64,000 nucleotides of DNA from Algibacillus agarilyticus (GTDB lineage Bacteria > Pseudomonadota > Gammaproteobacteria > Enterobacterales > Alteromonadaceae). The first letter of the stretch is position 1. Each line of letters opens with the position of its first letter. A model generated the notes under the pieces. That model was not told the DNA's origin, did no database searches, and saw nothing but the letters and a program-made list of their open reading frames with translations. The position numbers and the translations under genes were made by a program. The DNA lies in NCBI RefSeq assembly GCF_003286125.1, contig NZ_QMED01000020.1, positions 29,626 through 93,625 of the forward strand, read 5' to 3'. Below, one piece after another: positions 16,375 to 25,998 of the stretch.

Positions 16375-18348
16375 ATGGAAGACTCAATTTTTCAAGAAAT
16401 GTTATTATTGCTCGCCACTTCGGTATTTATGATTTCGCTTTTCAGGCGTATAAATTTAACACCTATATTGGCGTATTTAGCCGCAGGCTTAGTTGCTGGA
16501 CCTTCAGTTCTTGGTTGGATTTCTACGTCTGATGAAATTAGCCACCTTGCGGAATTAGGTATTGTACTGTTACTTTTCTCACTCGGTTTAGAGTTTTCTT
16601 TTCCCAAATTAATTGCGATGCGCAAGATGGTATTAGGAACAGGCTCTGTTCAAGTATCTGTTACTTTGATTGTCATCATGTTGCTTTGTTTAACGTTAGG
16701 CTTACCCACAACAACAGCCTTTGCTATTGGCGCTATTTTAGCTTTGTCCTCCACCGCCATTGTTATTAAACAGCTCGCTGAAAAGTCAAACGGTTTAAAA
16801 AGTAGGAAAGGGCAACTAGCAGTTTCTGTGTTGTTATTTCAAGATATTGCGGTTGTACCATTTTTAATTACCTTTCCGATCTTAAGTCAAGGCGGTGATT
16901 CAGAAATTGCATTGGCTTTATTAATGGCATTACTTAAAGGCATCGGTGTATTTGTTTTATTAATTGGCGCTGGTAAATGGTTATTGCCCAGGGTATTTGC
17001 TGAAATTGGACAAGCGCGTAGTGATGAGCTTTTTGTGTTAACCACATTATTGGTTGCTTTATTAGCCGGTGGTGTAACGCATTTGTTTGGCTTATCAATG
17101 GCTTTAGGCGCATTTTTAGCGGGCATGATGTTAGGCGAAAGCCAATATAAACATCAATTAGAAGCCGATATTCGACCATTTAAAGATATTTTAATGGGGC
17201 TTTTCTTTACCACCGTTGGTATGCGATTAGATATTTATGAACTCTGGATGTCTCTGCATTGGCTAATATTGGCCGTGACCGGCTTGATATTGGTTAAAGC
17301 GAGTGTCATATACTTTACGTGCAAGCTAACAAAAGAAAAACCAACAGATGCATTAGCCGCTGCGATCATGTTATGTCAAATGGGTGAATTTGGTTTTGTT
17401 TTGTCATCGCTTGCTTTGGAGAATCAGTTAATTGATACGGCAACTGCGTCATTATTAATCGGTATTGGTGTTGTGAGTATGGCGATAACGCCATTCTTAG
17501 TGAGTAATGTTGAAAAAATCTGCAACCTTATTTTATTTGGTCATTTACAATTTAACCAAGAAGATAAGATGCCAGGTTTTCAATTTGAACAGAGTGACCA
17601 TGTGATCATTTGTGGTTTTGGCCGAGTAGGGCAAACGGTTGCACGATTTTTGAAAGATGAAGCGATACCCTATGTTGCATTAGATTTTGATCCTGTACGT
17701 GTACAAGAATCACAGGTTGCGGGTGAACGAGTCCACTTTGGTGATGTGCGTAATACCACTATTTTAAAGGCCGCTAATATTGAATCAGCCAACCTTATTA
17801 TTATTACGTTAGATGATGCGATTAAATCTAAAACCGTCGTGCAACAAGTTAAGGTATTAAATCCTGATGCCAATATAGTCGTCCGTACCTCTGATGATGA
17901 ACATCTAGTTCAATTAAAAGAGGTGGGTGCAACAGAAGTGGTACCTGAGAAACTTGAAGGGAGTTTAATGTTAGTACTGCATGTACTTCATCGTTCAGGT
18001 GTACCCATTAAACGTATATTCAGTCGGATCCGACGTGAACGTCGCAACCAATACAATTTTATGCATGGCTTTTTTCCGGGTGAAAATTTAGATTTTAGAA
18101 ATGATAAACGTGACCAAATTGAATTTTTACATGCGATTGCATTACATCAAAAAGCCTACGCAATTGGTAAAACATTAAGTGAATTAGACTTTACATCTCT
18201 TAAGGTTGAGATCGTTGGTGTTAGACGTAATAACGAAGAAATCGAAAACCCAGATCCGCATATGGAACTTATTGATGATGATGTATTAATTATTCGCTCT
18301 AAGCCGAGTAGAGTAGAGCGTGCTGAACGATTTTTGTTAGAAGGTTAA
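16375..18348 (+). CDS. CPA2-family cation:proton antiporter with RCK (TrkA-N/TrkA-C) domains, KefB/C type
   Basis: 657 residues. The first 375 or so form about 12 hydrophobic segments typical of Na+/H+ exchanger-type (CPA2) transporters, with signatures LAYLAAGLVAGP, LSSTAIVIKQLAE and LFFTTVGMRLD. After this comes a TrkA-N nucleotide-binding domain (VIICGFGRVGQTVARF, about residues 404-520), then a TrkA-C domain near the end. This is the layout of glutathione-gated K+ efflux systems KefB/KefC and related YbaL-like proteins, and the subtype is not settled here. The stop is followed 6 bases later by the G3E GTPase gene, so the two are likely co-transcribed. Confidence 0.88.
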   Translation: MEDSIFQEMLLLLATSVFMISLFRRINLTPILAYLAAGLVAGPSVLGWISTSDEISHLAELGIVLLLFSLGLEFSFPKLIAMRKMVLGTGSVQVSVTLIVIMLLCLTLGLPTTTAFAIGAILALSSTAIVIKQLAEKSNGLKSRKGQLAVSVLLFQDIAVVPFLITFPILSQGGDSEIALALLMALLKGIGVFVLLIGAGKWLLPRVFAEIGQARSDELFVLTTLLVALLAGGVTHLFGLSMALGAFLAGMMLGESQYKHQLEADIRPFKDILMGLFFTTVGMRLDIYELWMSLHWLILAVTGLILVKASVIYFTCKLTKEKPTDALAAAIMLCQMGEFGFVLSSLALENQLIDTATASLLIGIGVVSMAITPFLVSNVEKICNLILFGHLQFNQEDKMPGFQFEQSDHVIICGFGRVGQTVARFLKDEAIPYVALDFDPVRVQESQVAGERVHFGDVRNTTILKAANIESANLIIITLDDAIKSKTVVQQVKVLNPDANIVVRTSDDEHLVQLKEVGATEVVPEKLEGSLMLVLHVLHRSGVPIKRIFSRIRRERRNQYNFMHGFFPGENLDFRNDKRDQIEFLHAIALHQKAYAIGKTLSELDFTSLKVEIVGVRRNNEEIENPDPHMELIDDDVLIIRSKPSRVERAERFLLEG

Positions 18349-18354
18349 TTCGTT

Positions 18355-19347
18355 TTGTTATCAACCATTAGTCATGTCAAAACTAACCTTATTACCGGTT
18401 TTTTAGGTACGGGTAAAACGACCGCTATTTTGCATTTACTTAAAACTAAGCCCAAAAACGAAACTTGGGCCGTTTTAGTTAACGAGTTTGGCGATGTTGG
18501 GTTAGACGCTGATATTATCCGGCAAAAGCTTGATGATGAATCGTCAACAAAAATTGTTATCAAGCAAATTGCGGGAGGTTGCATGTGTTGCGCTGCAAAT
18601 GTGGTTATGCGCACACAACTTAACGCATTATTAAAATCGGCTAAACCTGACCGTCTCTTAATTGAGCCTAGTGGTTTAGGTCACCCCAAAAACGTTTTAG
18701 ACATTCTAAATGACGATTTATATTCAGGCGTACTTCAAGTTGAAAGCGTTTTAACTTTAATCGATATGGCTCATTTAAAAGAACCACGCTACCAAAATCA
18801 CGAGCTCTATCAGCAGCAAATACAAGTTGCCGATAGATTAATCATTAATAAACTTGATCAACATAATATGCCAATCGAATACGATACTTTATGTAACACT
18901 TATCATTTACCTAATATTCCGATCTCAGCTATTGCACATGGTAAGGTAGAATCCGCTTGGTTAGACAAAGTCTCCGTAAACTTGCCGTCTGATAAACTGG
19001 TTAATGAACAGGTGTTAGACATAACATCTAGTGAAATAGTCATTGCAGAAGGCAATAAGCTTAATTTTGATTTTATCACTCAGCCTTTTGAGTTTGAACA
19101 CCAATGTGTTTTTGATTTCGAAAAGATAACGGCTTTAATTAATAACCTCTCTTTCGAACGTTTTAAAGGCATTATCCAGACAGATAAAGGTGTATACCTT
19201 TTTAATTTAACTAAAAACAAAGAAAGTTTAGGTCACAAATTAGACTCAAATAAGCCTAACGATACATCTATAGAAATTATTGCGCTATTTATTCCACCTG
19301 ATCTAAAACAACGTTTTCAACGTTGTCTGGTTTATACCCATTCGTAA
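18355..19347 (+). CDS. G3E-family GTPase (CobW/COG0523-like metallochaperone)
   Basis: 330 residues. The N-terminal P-loop is GFLGTGKTT (residues 15-23). A CxCC metal-binding motif occurs in GGCMCC near residue 75-80, followed by IEPSGLGHP and the NKLD guanine-recognition motif. These define the COG0523 branch, which handles Zn or other metal delivery to target proteins. The start is a TTG (18355) six bases after the antiporter stop, with GAAGG inside the upstream gene as ribosome site; no better start is seen. The last codons (Y-T-H-S-stop) lie inside a short inverted-repeat element (19333-19394), so the extreme C-terminus seems to be element-derived. Confidence 0.85.
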   Translation: MLSTISHVKTNLITGFLGTGKTTAILHLLKTKPKNETWAVLVNEFGDVGLDADIIRQKLDDESSTKIVIKQIAGGCMCCAANVVMRTQLNALLKSAKPDRLLIEPSGLGHPKNVLDILNDDLYSGVLQVESVLTLIDMAHLKEPRYQNHELYQQQIQVADRLIINKLDQHNMPIEYDTLCNTYHLPNIPISAIAHGKVESAWLDKVSVNLPSDKLVNEQVLDITSSEIVIAEGNKLNFDFITQPFEFEHQCVFDFEKITALINNLSFERFKGIIQTDKGVYLFNLTKNKESLGHKLDSNKPNDTSIEIIALFIPPDLKQRFQRCLVYTHS

Positions 19348-19394
19348 TAATCAGTGCCCACTCAGCGATCACTTATTAATTCGAATTGGTATTA
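19333..19394. repeat. MITE-like dispersed repeat, family 2, short copy (62 bp)
   Basis: TATACCCATTCGTAATAATC and the reverse of ATTAATTCGAATTGGTATTA are imperfect inverted repeats around GTGCCCACTCAGCGATCAC. The same ends and the GTGCCCACTCAGCG block appear in the longer copy at 31717-31961. Both convergent genes here end inside it. It could act as a bidirectional terminator. Confidence 0.7.
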
Positions 19395-20326
19395 AACAAA
19401 CGCTTGATTAAATCAGTAAAGGGTTGGGTATATAGCGCAAACAGACTGCGTTTAATCGTATTGTTATGTAAGCCAAAGGCTAAATCGGTCGGTTTTTTCT
19501 GAGTCGATTTTATGCTTGTACCGCAAAACTTGTCCCAAATAGATAATGCGGTGCCTAAATTACAATCAATGTGCATTTTATTGTCACTATGGTGTAACTG
19601 GTGTTGAGCGGGGCTGATAAAGATGTTTTCTAGAACCCCCCAATGCCACCATACATGTGAATGCCTTAAGTTAGAGCCCAACATATTAAAAATAAAAATG
19701 AATAAATTTGCACCTAATATATCGACCATTTTTAGTTTGGGTCCAAAGCCATAATAACAAATACCCACAGCTAAGCCTTGTGCCAATATCATTCTGGCTG
19801 CATAAAGTGCGTTTTCAATAGGATGACTCCGATAAACAGTAAACGGGGTGAGTGTTTCAGCTGAATGATGAACTTGATGAAATACCCATAAAACGGGCAC
19901 TTTGTGTAGAGCTAAGTGTAATAAAAATCGAGTTAAATCATCAATAATAAACAGTACAAACGTGAAAACGAACCATATAGTTTCTCTTGGTAATTGTATT
20001 GCTCGTAGGTGACCAAAAATAAAAGTTAATCCATCTGTTACCGTTAAGGCAATGGGTAACATGGCAAATAAGAAAGGCGTTATGAATAAGGCTCTACATA
20101 ATTTGTTTAAAATTAAAATAGCATAATCTTGTTTTGCTGTATGGCTTAGCCAAATCCGTTGATTAAACAATTTTTGCAGTGTTTGTGTAAAAGAATAGTC
20201 CCGAAGATATAAAACAAGGGCAATAATAAAGGCACTAAATACATAACCAAAATATAAACGCTTGTTAGCATCAGTAACGTATTGTGCTAACGACAAAAAT
20301 TGGCTTTGTAAGAATTCAAATATCAT
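19376..20326 (-). CDS. membrane fatty acid hydroxylase / sterol desaturase family protein
   Basis: 316 residues from ATG 20326. Several hydrophobic segments are present. The family's histidine boxes are there: HLALH, HQVHH and HQLHH, which bind a di-iron centre for hydroxylation or desaturation of a lipid chain in the inner membrane. A longer version from a GTG at 20347 would begin inside a hairpin, so I prefer the ATG. It lies downstream of the FecA-like receptor, in the same direction but behind a hairpin. The C-terminal residues (FNTNSN) are encoded within repeat family 2. The substrate is unknown. Confidence 0.85.
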   Translation of the reverse strand: MIFEFLQSQFLSLAQYVTDANKRLYFGYVFSAFIIALVLYLRDYSFTQTLQKLFNQRIWLSHTAKQDYAILILNKLCRALFITPFLFAMLPIALTVTDGLTFIFGHLRAIQLPRETIWFVFTFVLFIIDDLTRFLLHLALHKVPVLWVFHQVHHSAETLTPFTVYRSHPIENALYAARMILAQGLAVGICYYGFGPKLKMVDILGANLFIFIFNMLGSNLRHSHVWWHWGVLENIFISPAQHQLHHSDNKMHIDCNLGTALSIWDKFCGTSIKSTQKKPTDLAFGLHNNTIKRSLFALYTQPFTDLIKRLFNTNSN

Positions 20327-20336
20327 AAAATAAAAT

Positions 20337-20361
20337 AAACGTAGCACTGAGTGCTACGTTT
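20337..20361 (-). terminator. hairpin between the FecA-like receptor and fatty acid hydroxylase genes
   Basis: AAACGTAGCACT and AGTGCTACGTTT form a perfect 12-bp stem around one base. On the minus strand ATTTTATTTT follows. It may terminate or attenuate the receptor operon before the hydroxylase gene. Confidence 0.7.
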
Positions 20362-20367
20362 AAATAG

Positions 20368-22566
20368 TTAAAATCTAAACTTATAGCCAATAACACCTTG
20401 GCGAGGTTTAGTTGGGCGTGCACCGTCAGGACGACGACTCACTAAGTGATCTTCATCGGTTAAGTTGTCAATTTTGGCATATAGCGAATGTTGTGCTGAT
20501 AACGAATAATTGGCTGATAAATCAAATGTAGTATGGGCTTCTATTACTTTATCTGATAATTCAACACCACTCCCAGCGGCTTCTTGCATTTCACCCGTAT
20601 ACTTAGCCAATAAATTAAGCTGCCATTGGCCATGTACTATACTGGCTAATACCGATAATTGATGATTTGGCATATAAGGCACTTCGTCACCGGCGGTGAT
20701 GTTGCCCCATTGCGGGAAATCAGAATTAAAACTTTCTTTAAATGCGGAGTGAGTGTAACTATAGGTAAAGACAATCGGTAATTCTAAATCTGTTGTTAAT
20801 GCAAAGTTATGTTTAAGGTTGGCTTCTAAACCGTATACATCAACATTACCGCCATTAAAATCGGTATCAATAGGACATTGACTAGCTGACGCATTAGAGA
20901 AAGAGCAACTTTCTTTTAAATTACTATAATCATTAAAAAACGTGACAAACTCGCCACTGGTGTTTTGCATGGCGAATCGTAAGCCAAGTTCATAATTAAC
21001 ACTTTTTTCAGCGTCTACATCAACATCATTTTGTTTAGGGCTACTAGGCACAAAGCCTTGGTGTACACCGGCAAATAGACCCCAATCGTTATTCATTGCA
21101 TAAAATGCACTGACACTTGGTAAAATAATACTAAACTCTTTATCTAACCAATCGTCTTTGGCGTTAGCATTATCCGATCTATTTTGATAGTGGGTTTTTA
21201 TATATTCGCGTCTAACCCCGGTTGTGAGTGTTAAATTATCTAATTTTATGGTGTCTTGAATATACAACGCCAAGGTGGTTGATTTTTCTTGATCAACCGT
21301 TGTAAATATTTTATTTTGCGGATTTTGCATCGTGCCAGCAAGCATATTGAAGTCTTGTTCAAAATGGTCACGCAATATCTCGTCTTGATGAACTCTGATA
21401 CCAGCATCAATTATGTGTTCAATATGAGCGGTATTAAATTTAAAACCAAAATCTGATTGTATGCCTTGCGAGACATAACGACGATCGTTATTGCCGACGA
21501 CTATTTTACCGTCTTCTTGGCCGGATAAGCGTAAATAATAGTCTTGGTTACCGGATGCATCGGGGTCGAGTAAAACGGTTTGAATGGACGGCGCATTATT
21601 ACCAAACCCTTTCACTTTTTGCCACGAGCGGCTGAATTTATGTCGATATACTCTTGTTGTCACATCAACTGATTGAAAGTCGATAAAGTGGGTTAATTGG
21701 ATTGTATCGTGATCCCAATCCATTAAGCCAACTTGTGATGCGGCGTAACGGCGATACGGATTTTGGTTGAAGTCATCATCACTTAAACCTAGATAGGTTT
21801 CATTTGATGTTTCGGCTGTTTTAGACACTTTGAGTTCAATAAATTGATCGGTGTTTGTGCTCGATAAATCATATTTAAGTTTGGCCATTAAATCGGTTTT
21901 ATCAAAGCCAGTATCGGCATCACTATTATCAATCGTTTTAAAGCCATCAGCTTGGGTTAATAAGCCTTCAACAAGATAACCCCATTTACCTGCCGTTTCG
22001 CCATGAAAAGCATGCGCCTTAGTATAATTATCACTACCGTAAGCTAGATCAATGCCCATATCAAAGTCTTCAGGTATTTCGCGGGTGACTAAATTAATAG
22101 CACCCGAAACCGTATTCGGGCCATACTTGATAGCGGCAGGGCCTTTAAAAACCTCTACCGCCGTCATTTTACTGATCATCGGAAAATAATAAGCTGCGGG
22201 TGCAGAATAAGGTGATGGGCCAATTAATACGCCATCTTCCATTAACGTGATTTTTTTACTGCGCTCAGGTGTTGAACCGCGTAAACCAATATTAGGGCGT
22301 AAACCGTAACCGTCTTCCTCGCGTATATTAACGCCAGGGACGGTTGATAATACTCGGTTAATATCGTCAAATTCAAAAGATTCTAATTCTAGTTCACCAA
22401 TTAAACTCGCGGCTCCGCCTAACGTTCTAAGTTTGTCACTTGAACCTAAAATTCGAATGCGATCTGTATATTTGTCGTTGGCTTCATCTTCTTTTTGTTC
22501 TTGCGCAAAAACCGCTGAGCTTGCTAATGCCGCTAATATCGAGAGAGAGATCAAAGAATGTTGCAT
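20368..22566 (-). CDS. TonB-dependent receptor, FecA-like (iron uptake)
   Basis: 732 residues. The signal peptide ends near VFAQ. The plug (about residues 40-165) shows LSTVPGVNIREEDGYGLRPN, IGLRGSTPERS and VEVFKGPAAIKYGPNTVSGA, close to the ferric-dicitrate receptor class. The barrel has the C-terminal KIDNLTDEDHLVSRRPDGARP and ends in GYKFRF. The start overlaps the imelysin stop by one base (TAATG), so the two are translationally coupled. The operon is preceded by a Fur-box-like site at 23843. An iron-chelate ligand is expected; its identity is unknown. Confidence 0.9.
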   Translation of the reverse strand: MQHSLISLSILAALASSAVFAQEQKEDEANDKYTDRIRILGSSDKLRTLGGAASLIGELELESFEFDDINRVLSTVPGVNIREEDGYGLRPNIGLRGSTPERSKKITLMEDGVLIGPSPYSAPAAYYFPMISKMTAVEVFKGPAAIKYGPNTVSGAINLVTREIPEDFDMGIDLAYGSDNYTKAHAFHGETAGKWGYLVEGLLTQADGFKTIDNSDADTGFDKTDLMAKLKYDLSSTNTDQFIELKVSKTAETSNETYLGLSDDDFNQNPYRRYAASQVGLMDWDHDTIQLTHFIDFQSVDVTTRVYRHKFSRSWQKVKGFGNNAPSIQTVLLDPDASGNQDYYLRLSGQEDGKIVVGNNDRRYVSQGIQSDFGFKFNTAHIEHIIDAGIRVHQDEILRDHFEQDFNMLAGTMQNPQNKIFTTVDQEKSTTLALYIQDTIKLDNLTLTTGVRREYIKTHYQNRSDNANAKDDWLDKEFSIILPSVSAFYAMNNDWGLFAGVHQGFVPSSPKQNDVDVDAEKSVNYELGLRFAMQNTSGEFVTFFNDYSNLKESCSFSNASASQCPIDTDFNGGNVDVYGLEANLKHNFALTTDLELPIVFTYSYTHSAFKESFNSDFPQWGNITAGDEVPYMPNHQLSVLASIVHGQWQLNLLAKYTGEMQEAAGSGVELSDKVIEAHTTFDLSANYSLSAQHSLYAKIDNLTDEDHLVSRRPDGARPTKPRQGVIGYKFRF

Positions 22567-23822
22567 TAATCGTTATCTCCTGCAGACGTGGCGGGTAAAT
22601 CAAGGGCTAAACTGGCAATAAATTGTGTTTTCATGATATCGGTAATTTGTTTGATGTCGGCATGTAAAGCAATAATGGCCGAATTATCAGTCAATATTTT
22701 ATCGCTTAATGAGCCTTGTAATTGTTGGGTTGTTTGAAGCGCTTGTGCAATATTAGCCGTCATTGAGTCGACCGTTTCTTGATCAGTTAAACCGAGTAGC
22801 AAATCATCAAAGCCAACAGTACTGGCCGTATCACTACCGGTGCCTAAGAAAACAGCTTGTAATGTAATTAGGTTATTTTCTATATTTGATAATGAATTTT
22901 GGCTATGAAGAGATTCAACCGTGAGTTCACAGTTTACGGTGCCACAACTACCAAAATAACCAAGAGGGCTAGCAATTTTTAAATCTTTGGTCATTGAATC
23001 AATATAAAAAAGGGCATCACTTATTAAATTAACGGCTTCAGTTGTGGTGGAAAAGGGACTATTTTCTAAACCGGCTGTTTTAAATTGGCTGGCAAAACCG
23101 ACAACTGAATCAGTGCCTAACCAGTGTTGTGAGAGGGTATTGGCGTGCGTTGTTAAATCGGCGGTAACGGTAGCTGCATATTCACAACGTGCAATGGTTT
23201 TATCTGCCTCACTCTGGTTATTCCAATCAGCCACGATCCCAGAATTAGCACTACAACTATGATTTAAATCGGTTGAAAAAAGTAAATATTCAAGCGCATC
23301 TAAACCACGGCGTGAAATAGAACGATTATCGATGTTATAAGGTGTCGAATTAATAAAACCGTTTTTATGATATATCACATCTTGATCAACACCACATGAG
23401 CTAGTTGTTGGCCATGAGTAAATTAAGTTTCGCAATTCTTGGTCGTTCTGCAATAAAGGCGTGAGCTGAATAGCTTCAATTTGCTGCCAGGTTGCCATTG
23501 AATCACGCCATGCTGTTTGCGCACTCTTTAGATTGCTCTCAATATCAGCCGTATTATTGGTTAAAGCGTCGCAATAATGATTAACGGCTTGTTGAGTTGT
23601 CGCCAGTGAATTAACGAAATTTGTTTGGTTGGGTAAAATGATATTATCAACAACATTAGTCATAAATTCACGATGGGTATTGGAGTCTGCAACCGGTGTT
23701 GTCGACGTTGTGGATGAACAATGATTAAAAGCACTGCCACAAGTGCTGCTACTTTTCTCTCCACAGCCAGATAAGATCGAAATAGCAAATACGACAGCTA
23801 AAGACGATTGGTGTAAATTCAT
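22566..23822 (-). CDS. imelysin-family periplasmic lipoprotein (peptidase M75-like, iron-regulated)
   Basis: 418 residues. The N-terminus MNLHQSSLAVVFAISILSGC has a lipobox (LSGC). The helical body contains AWRDSMATWQQIEA near residue 95 and the family core RRGLDALEYLLFSTD. At the classical imelysin GxHxxE motif this protein reads GLDALE, with Asp instead of His, as in the COG3489 branch of predicted periplasmic lipoproteins. Imelysins are thought to bind iron rather than cleave protein. It is coupled to the FecA-like receptor by a one-base overlap. A Fur-box-like sequence lies 21 bases upstream of the start. Confidence 0.85.
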   Translation of the reverse strand: MNLHQSSLAVVFAISILSGCGEKSSSTCGSAFNHCSSTTSTTPVADSNTHREFMTNVVDNIILPNQTNFVNSLATTQQAVNHYCDALTNNTADIESNLKSAQTAWRDSMATWQQIEAIQLTPLLQNDQELRNLIYSWPTTSSCGVDQDVIYHKNGFINSTPYNIDNRSISRRGLDALEYLLFSTDLNHSCSANSGIVADWNNQSEADKTIARCEYAATVTADLTTHANTLSQHWLGTDSVVGFASQFKTAGLENSPFSTTTEAVNLISDALFYIDSMTKDLKIASPLGYFGSCGTVNCELTVESLHSQNSLSNIENNLITLQAVFLGTGSDTASTVGFDDLLLGLTDQETVDSMTANIAQALQTTQQLQGSLSDKILTDNSAIIALHADIKQITDIMKTQFIASLALDLPATSAGDND

Positions 23823-23842
23823 GGGTTTGATATTCCAGTTAT

Positions 23843-23857
23843 TGATAATAATTACTA
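23843..23857 (-). promoter_or_regulatory. Fur-box-like site upstream of the imelysin-receptor operon
   Basis: TGATAATAATTACTA matches 13 of 15 positions of the 7-1-7 Fur pattern (TGATAATNATTATCA). It lies 21 bases upstream of the imelysin start. The gap 23823-24218 also contains repeat copy C; I see nothing else in it. Confidence 0.6.
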
Positions 23858-24088
23858 TTTAAATACTCATTTGATTATATACCTAAACAAGTTAAACAAT
23901 CTAGCTGAAACCTTGTTGAAAGAGAGGCTAGACAGATCGGCTTATTATAAGAAAGATGATTACTTAATAGTGGTTTAAATTGGGTATGAGTTTGCGTGGT
24001 TTTTTAGGGGTAACAATATAAAGAAAGCATATAAAAAGACTTGGTTATATAACCAAGCCTTTTAAGGAGTACTCAATTTGTCATTTAC

Positions 24089-24217
24089 TATAGTCAAAGC
24101 GATCGGGTTTTAGGGGAAGCCGTCAAGCTTCGAGACGCCATGAGCATATGCTCTACTATGTGATTGGGGCGAGTAAGCGCAGACAATGAACCATAAAACC
24201 TGAGCGAGAAGACTATA
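24089..24217 (-). repeat. MITE-like dispersed repeat, family 1, copy C (129 bp, inverted)
   Basis: It reads TATAGTCAAAGCGATCGGG to GAGCGAGAAGACTATA. Compared with copy B it lacks two internal blocks, the CCTAAATCC palindrome block and the CTTACATGG/GGTTTC block. Its edge lies one base from the stop codon of the DUF4856 gene. Confidence 0.8.
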
Positions 24218-24218
24218 T

Positions 24219-25934
24219 TTACCAGTTTTCAACATTTTGTGAATCAAATGCATAAGCGGTTGCTAACAAGCCGCGAGCTGTTTTTAAGTCGGCAATATAA
24301 GCATCTACGTTAGCACTTTCAATAACAGGTGCATCACCCACTAAACTATGGAACTGTGTGAAGTCAGCCTCGCTAAGCGGTGAGAAGCGATTAAATTGTA
24401 AACCTAACGCAAAACCTTTAAGTTCTGACCAATGTTTTGCTAAGTTAGCAAAATCAGTTGCACTATATGCACCGGCTTTGATTAAAGGTAAATCGTCATT
24501 CACAACATCATTGATATAATGTACAACAGTAGACGCTATAGCTAATTCCCACGCGTTTGATGCTTTTAAAGACTCAGCTTGCATGGCTGCAATTTGCTCA
24601 TCACTGGCTGGCTCACCAGCATTTTTTGCAAGATTATTAGCCATCGTTCTTAATGTTAAAAACGCATCAAAAGCATCTTGAGAAAAGTCAGTAGCGACCG
24701 TCGCCCCTAAATCACGTTTACCGGCATTGGTTGAGTTACCAAAATTATACTCTGAATTTAAATCAATTGAACCGTCTGTATCGGTGTCATGATAAAAACT
24801 ACGTGCATTATCACCTGTTGATTTACCCGCTAAATCTGAATCAGTATAACTAGCATAATCACGTGCAGCGCCAAAGTAACCAAACCCTTCATCAACTTGA
24901 TGTTCTAGTTTAGTATAAGGTTTCGTTCCGTCTTGAACATTATCAGATAATAAACCTTTACCGGCTAAATCGCTGTCGAGGTAATCATCAATACCTTGCG
25001 AGTACGCGACAGAACCTAATAAGAATTTTTGAGTTAATTGCTTTAAGTCTAAACCGCTAGTGGTTACATAGTGTGAAGTAATTGGATTACCGGCTGGATC
25101 AACTCGATCATTAACGCCATTTTTATTAACAATTTGGTCAGCAATTAAACCGATAAATTCTTCAACTAAACCTTGAGGTGTTACTGAACCTTTAGCGCCC
25201 CAACCAATAAGGTCAGTAGACCAATCTTTATATTGACCCGCCGTGTCATTACCTGCAATTTTACCAACGATGTTTTTACCATCAGAGATCTCTCTAACTG
25301 TTGCTTGTAAAACCCCTGGTGTTGTTGAGATTGTAAGCGGTTTATCACTTGCAGCATCATCGGTATCGATAAAATAAACATTTAAGGCGTCAACAGCCGC
25401 TTGTTTTGTTAAATAATCATCAACATTCATCGAACCAATAAAATTAGTTAATTCTTGAATTAACGCATGACGAGCGACTTGCCCACTATAAGAAACACTT
25501 GAGCCCGTTGTTAGCTGGCTTTCAAATGTATAAGTTGTTGGTGCTTCAACTAAAACGGTAATATCAAATGCTTTTGTAAAGGTAGCACCGGCTTTATCAG
25601 TAACGGTTAAATTAATTTGCTCAACCGCATCATCGGCAAATGATAAAGCAGCGTTAGTCGCTAACTTTAAAGTCGTACCTGAAACGGTAAAATCGGCATT
25701 ATCAACCGTGATAGAAAAAGTATCATTGGCGTCACTATCTGTCACCGTAATAGTCGCTACATCAACACCAGCCATGTTTTCTTTAACGGCGGTAGCCGAA
25801 AGTTCGATATTACTTGGCGCTGTATTTTCAACGGTAGGCGAATCACTACCGCCACCACAGGCAACTAAATTTGCTGTTAATGCAGCCGCAACTGCTAATG
25901 ATAAAATATTTTTTTGATTTTTAATGAATAACAT
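24219..25934 (-). CDS. DUF4856 domain lipoprotein with a cadherin-like repeat
   Basis: 571 residues. The lipobox is LVAC in ALTANLVACGGGSDSP. Residues about 38-130 are a cadherin/Ig-like repeat (APSNIELSATAVKENMAG, VTDSDANDTFSITV). The remainder matches the layout of DUF4856, a helical periplasmic domain often found next to imelysin and TonB-dependent receptor genes in iron-regulated clusters. A strong Fur-box-like site lies about 65 bases upstream. The gene precedes imelysin on the same strand, separated by about 400 bases that include a repeat element. The molecular function is not established. Confidence 0.8.
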   Translation of the reverse strand: MLFIKNQKNILSLAVAAALTANLVACGGGSDSPTVENTAPSNIELSATAVKENMAGVDVATITVTDSDANDTFSITVDNADFTVSGTTLKLATNAALSFADDAVEQINLTVTDKAGATFTKAFDITVLVEAPTTYTFESQLTTGSSVSYSGQVARHALIQELTNFIGSMNVDDYLTKQAAVDALNVYFIDTDDAASDKPLTISTTPGVLQATVREISDGKNIVGKIAGNDTAGQYKDWSTDLIGWGAKGSVTPQGLVEEFIGLIADQIVNKNGVNDRVDPAGNPITSHYVTTSGLDLKQLTQKFLLGSVAYSQGIDDYLDSDLAGKGLLSDNVQDGTKPYTKLEHQVDEGFGYFGAARDYASYTDSDLAGKSTGDNARSFYHDTDTDGSIDLNSEYNFGNSTNAGKRDLGATVATDFSQDAFDAFLTLRTMANNLAKNAGEPASDEQIAAMQAESLKASNAWELAIASTVVHYINDVVNDDLPLIKAGAYSATDFANLAKHWSELKGFALGLQFNRFSPLSEADFTQFHSLVGDAPVIESANVDAYIADLKTARGLLATAYAFDSQNVENW

Positions 25935-25998
25935 CAGTAAACCTTAAACGAAGTGAGAATAGTTTTTATTTAATGTTTGTATTATATCCATATATTAA

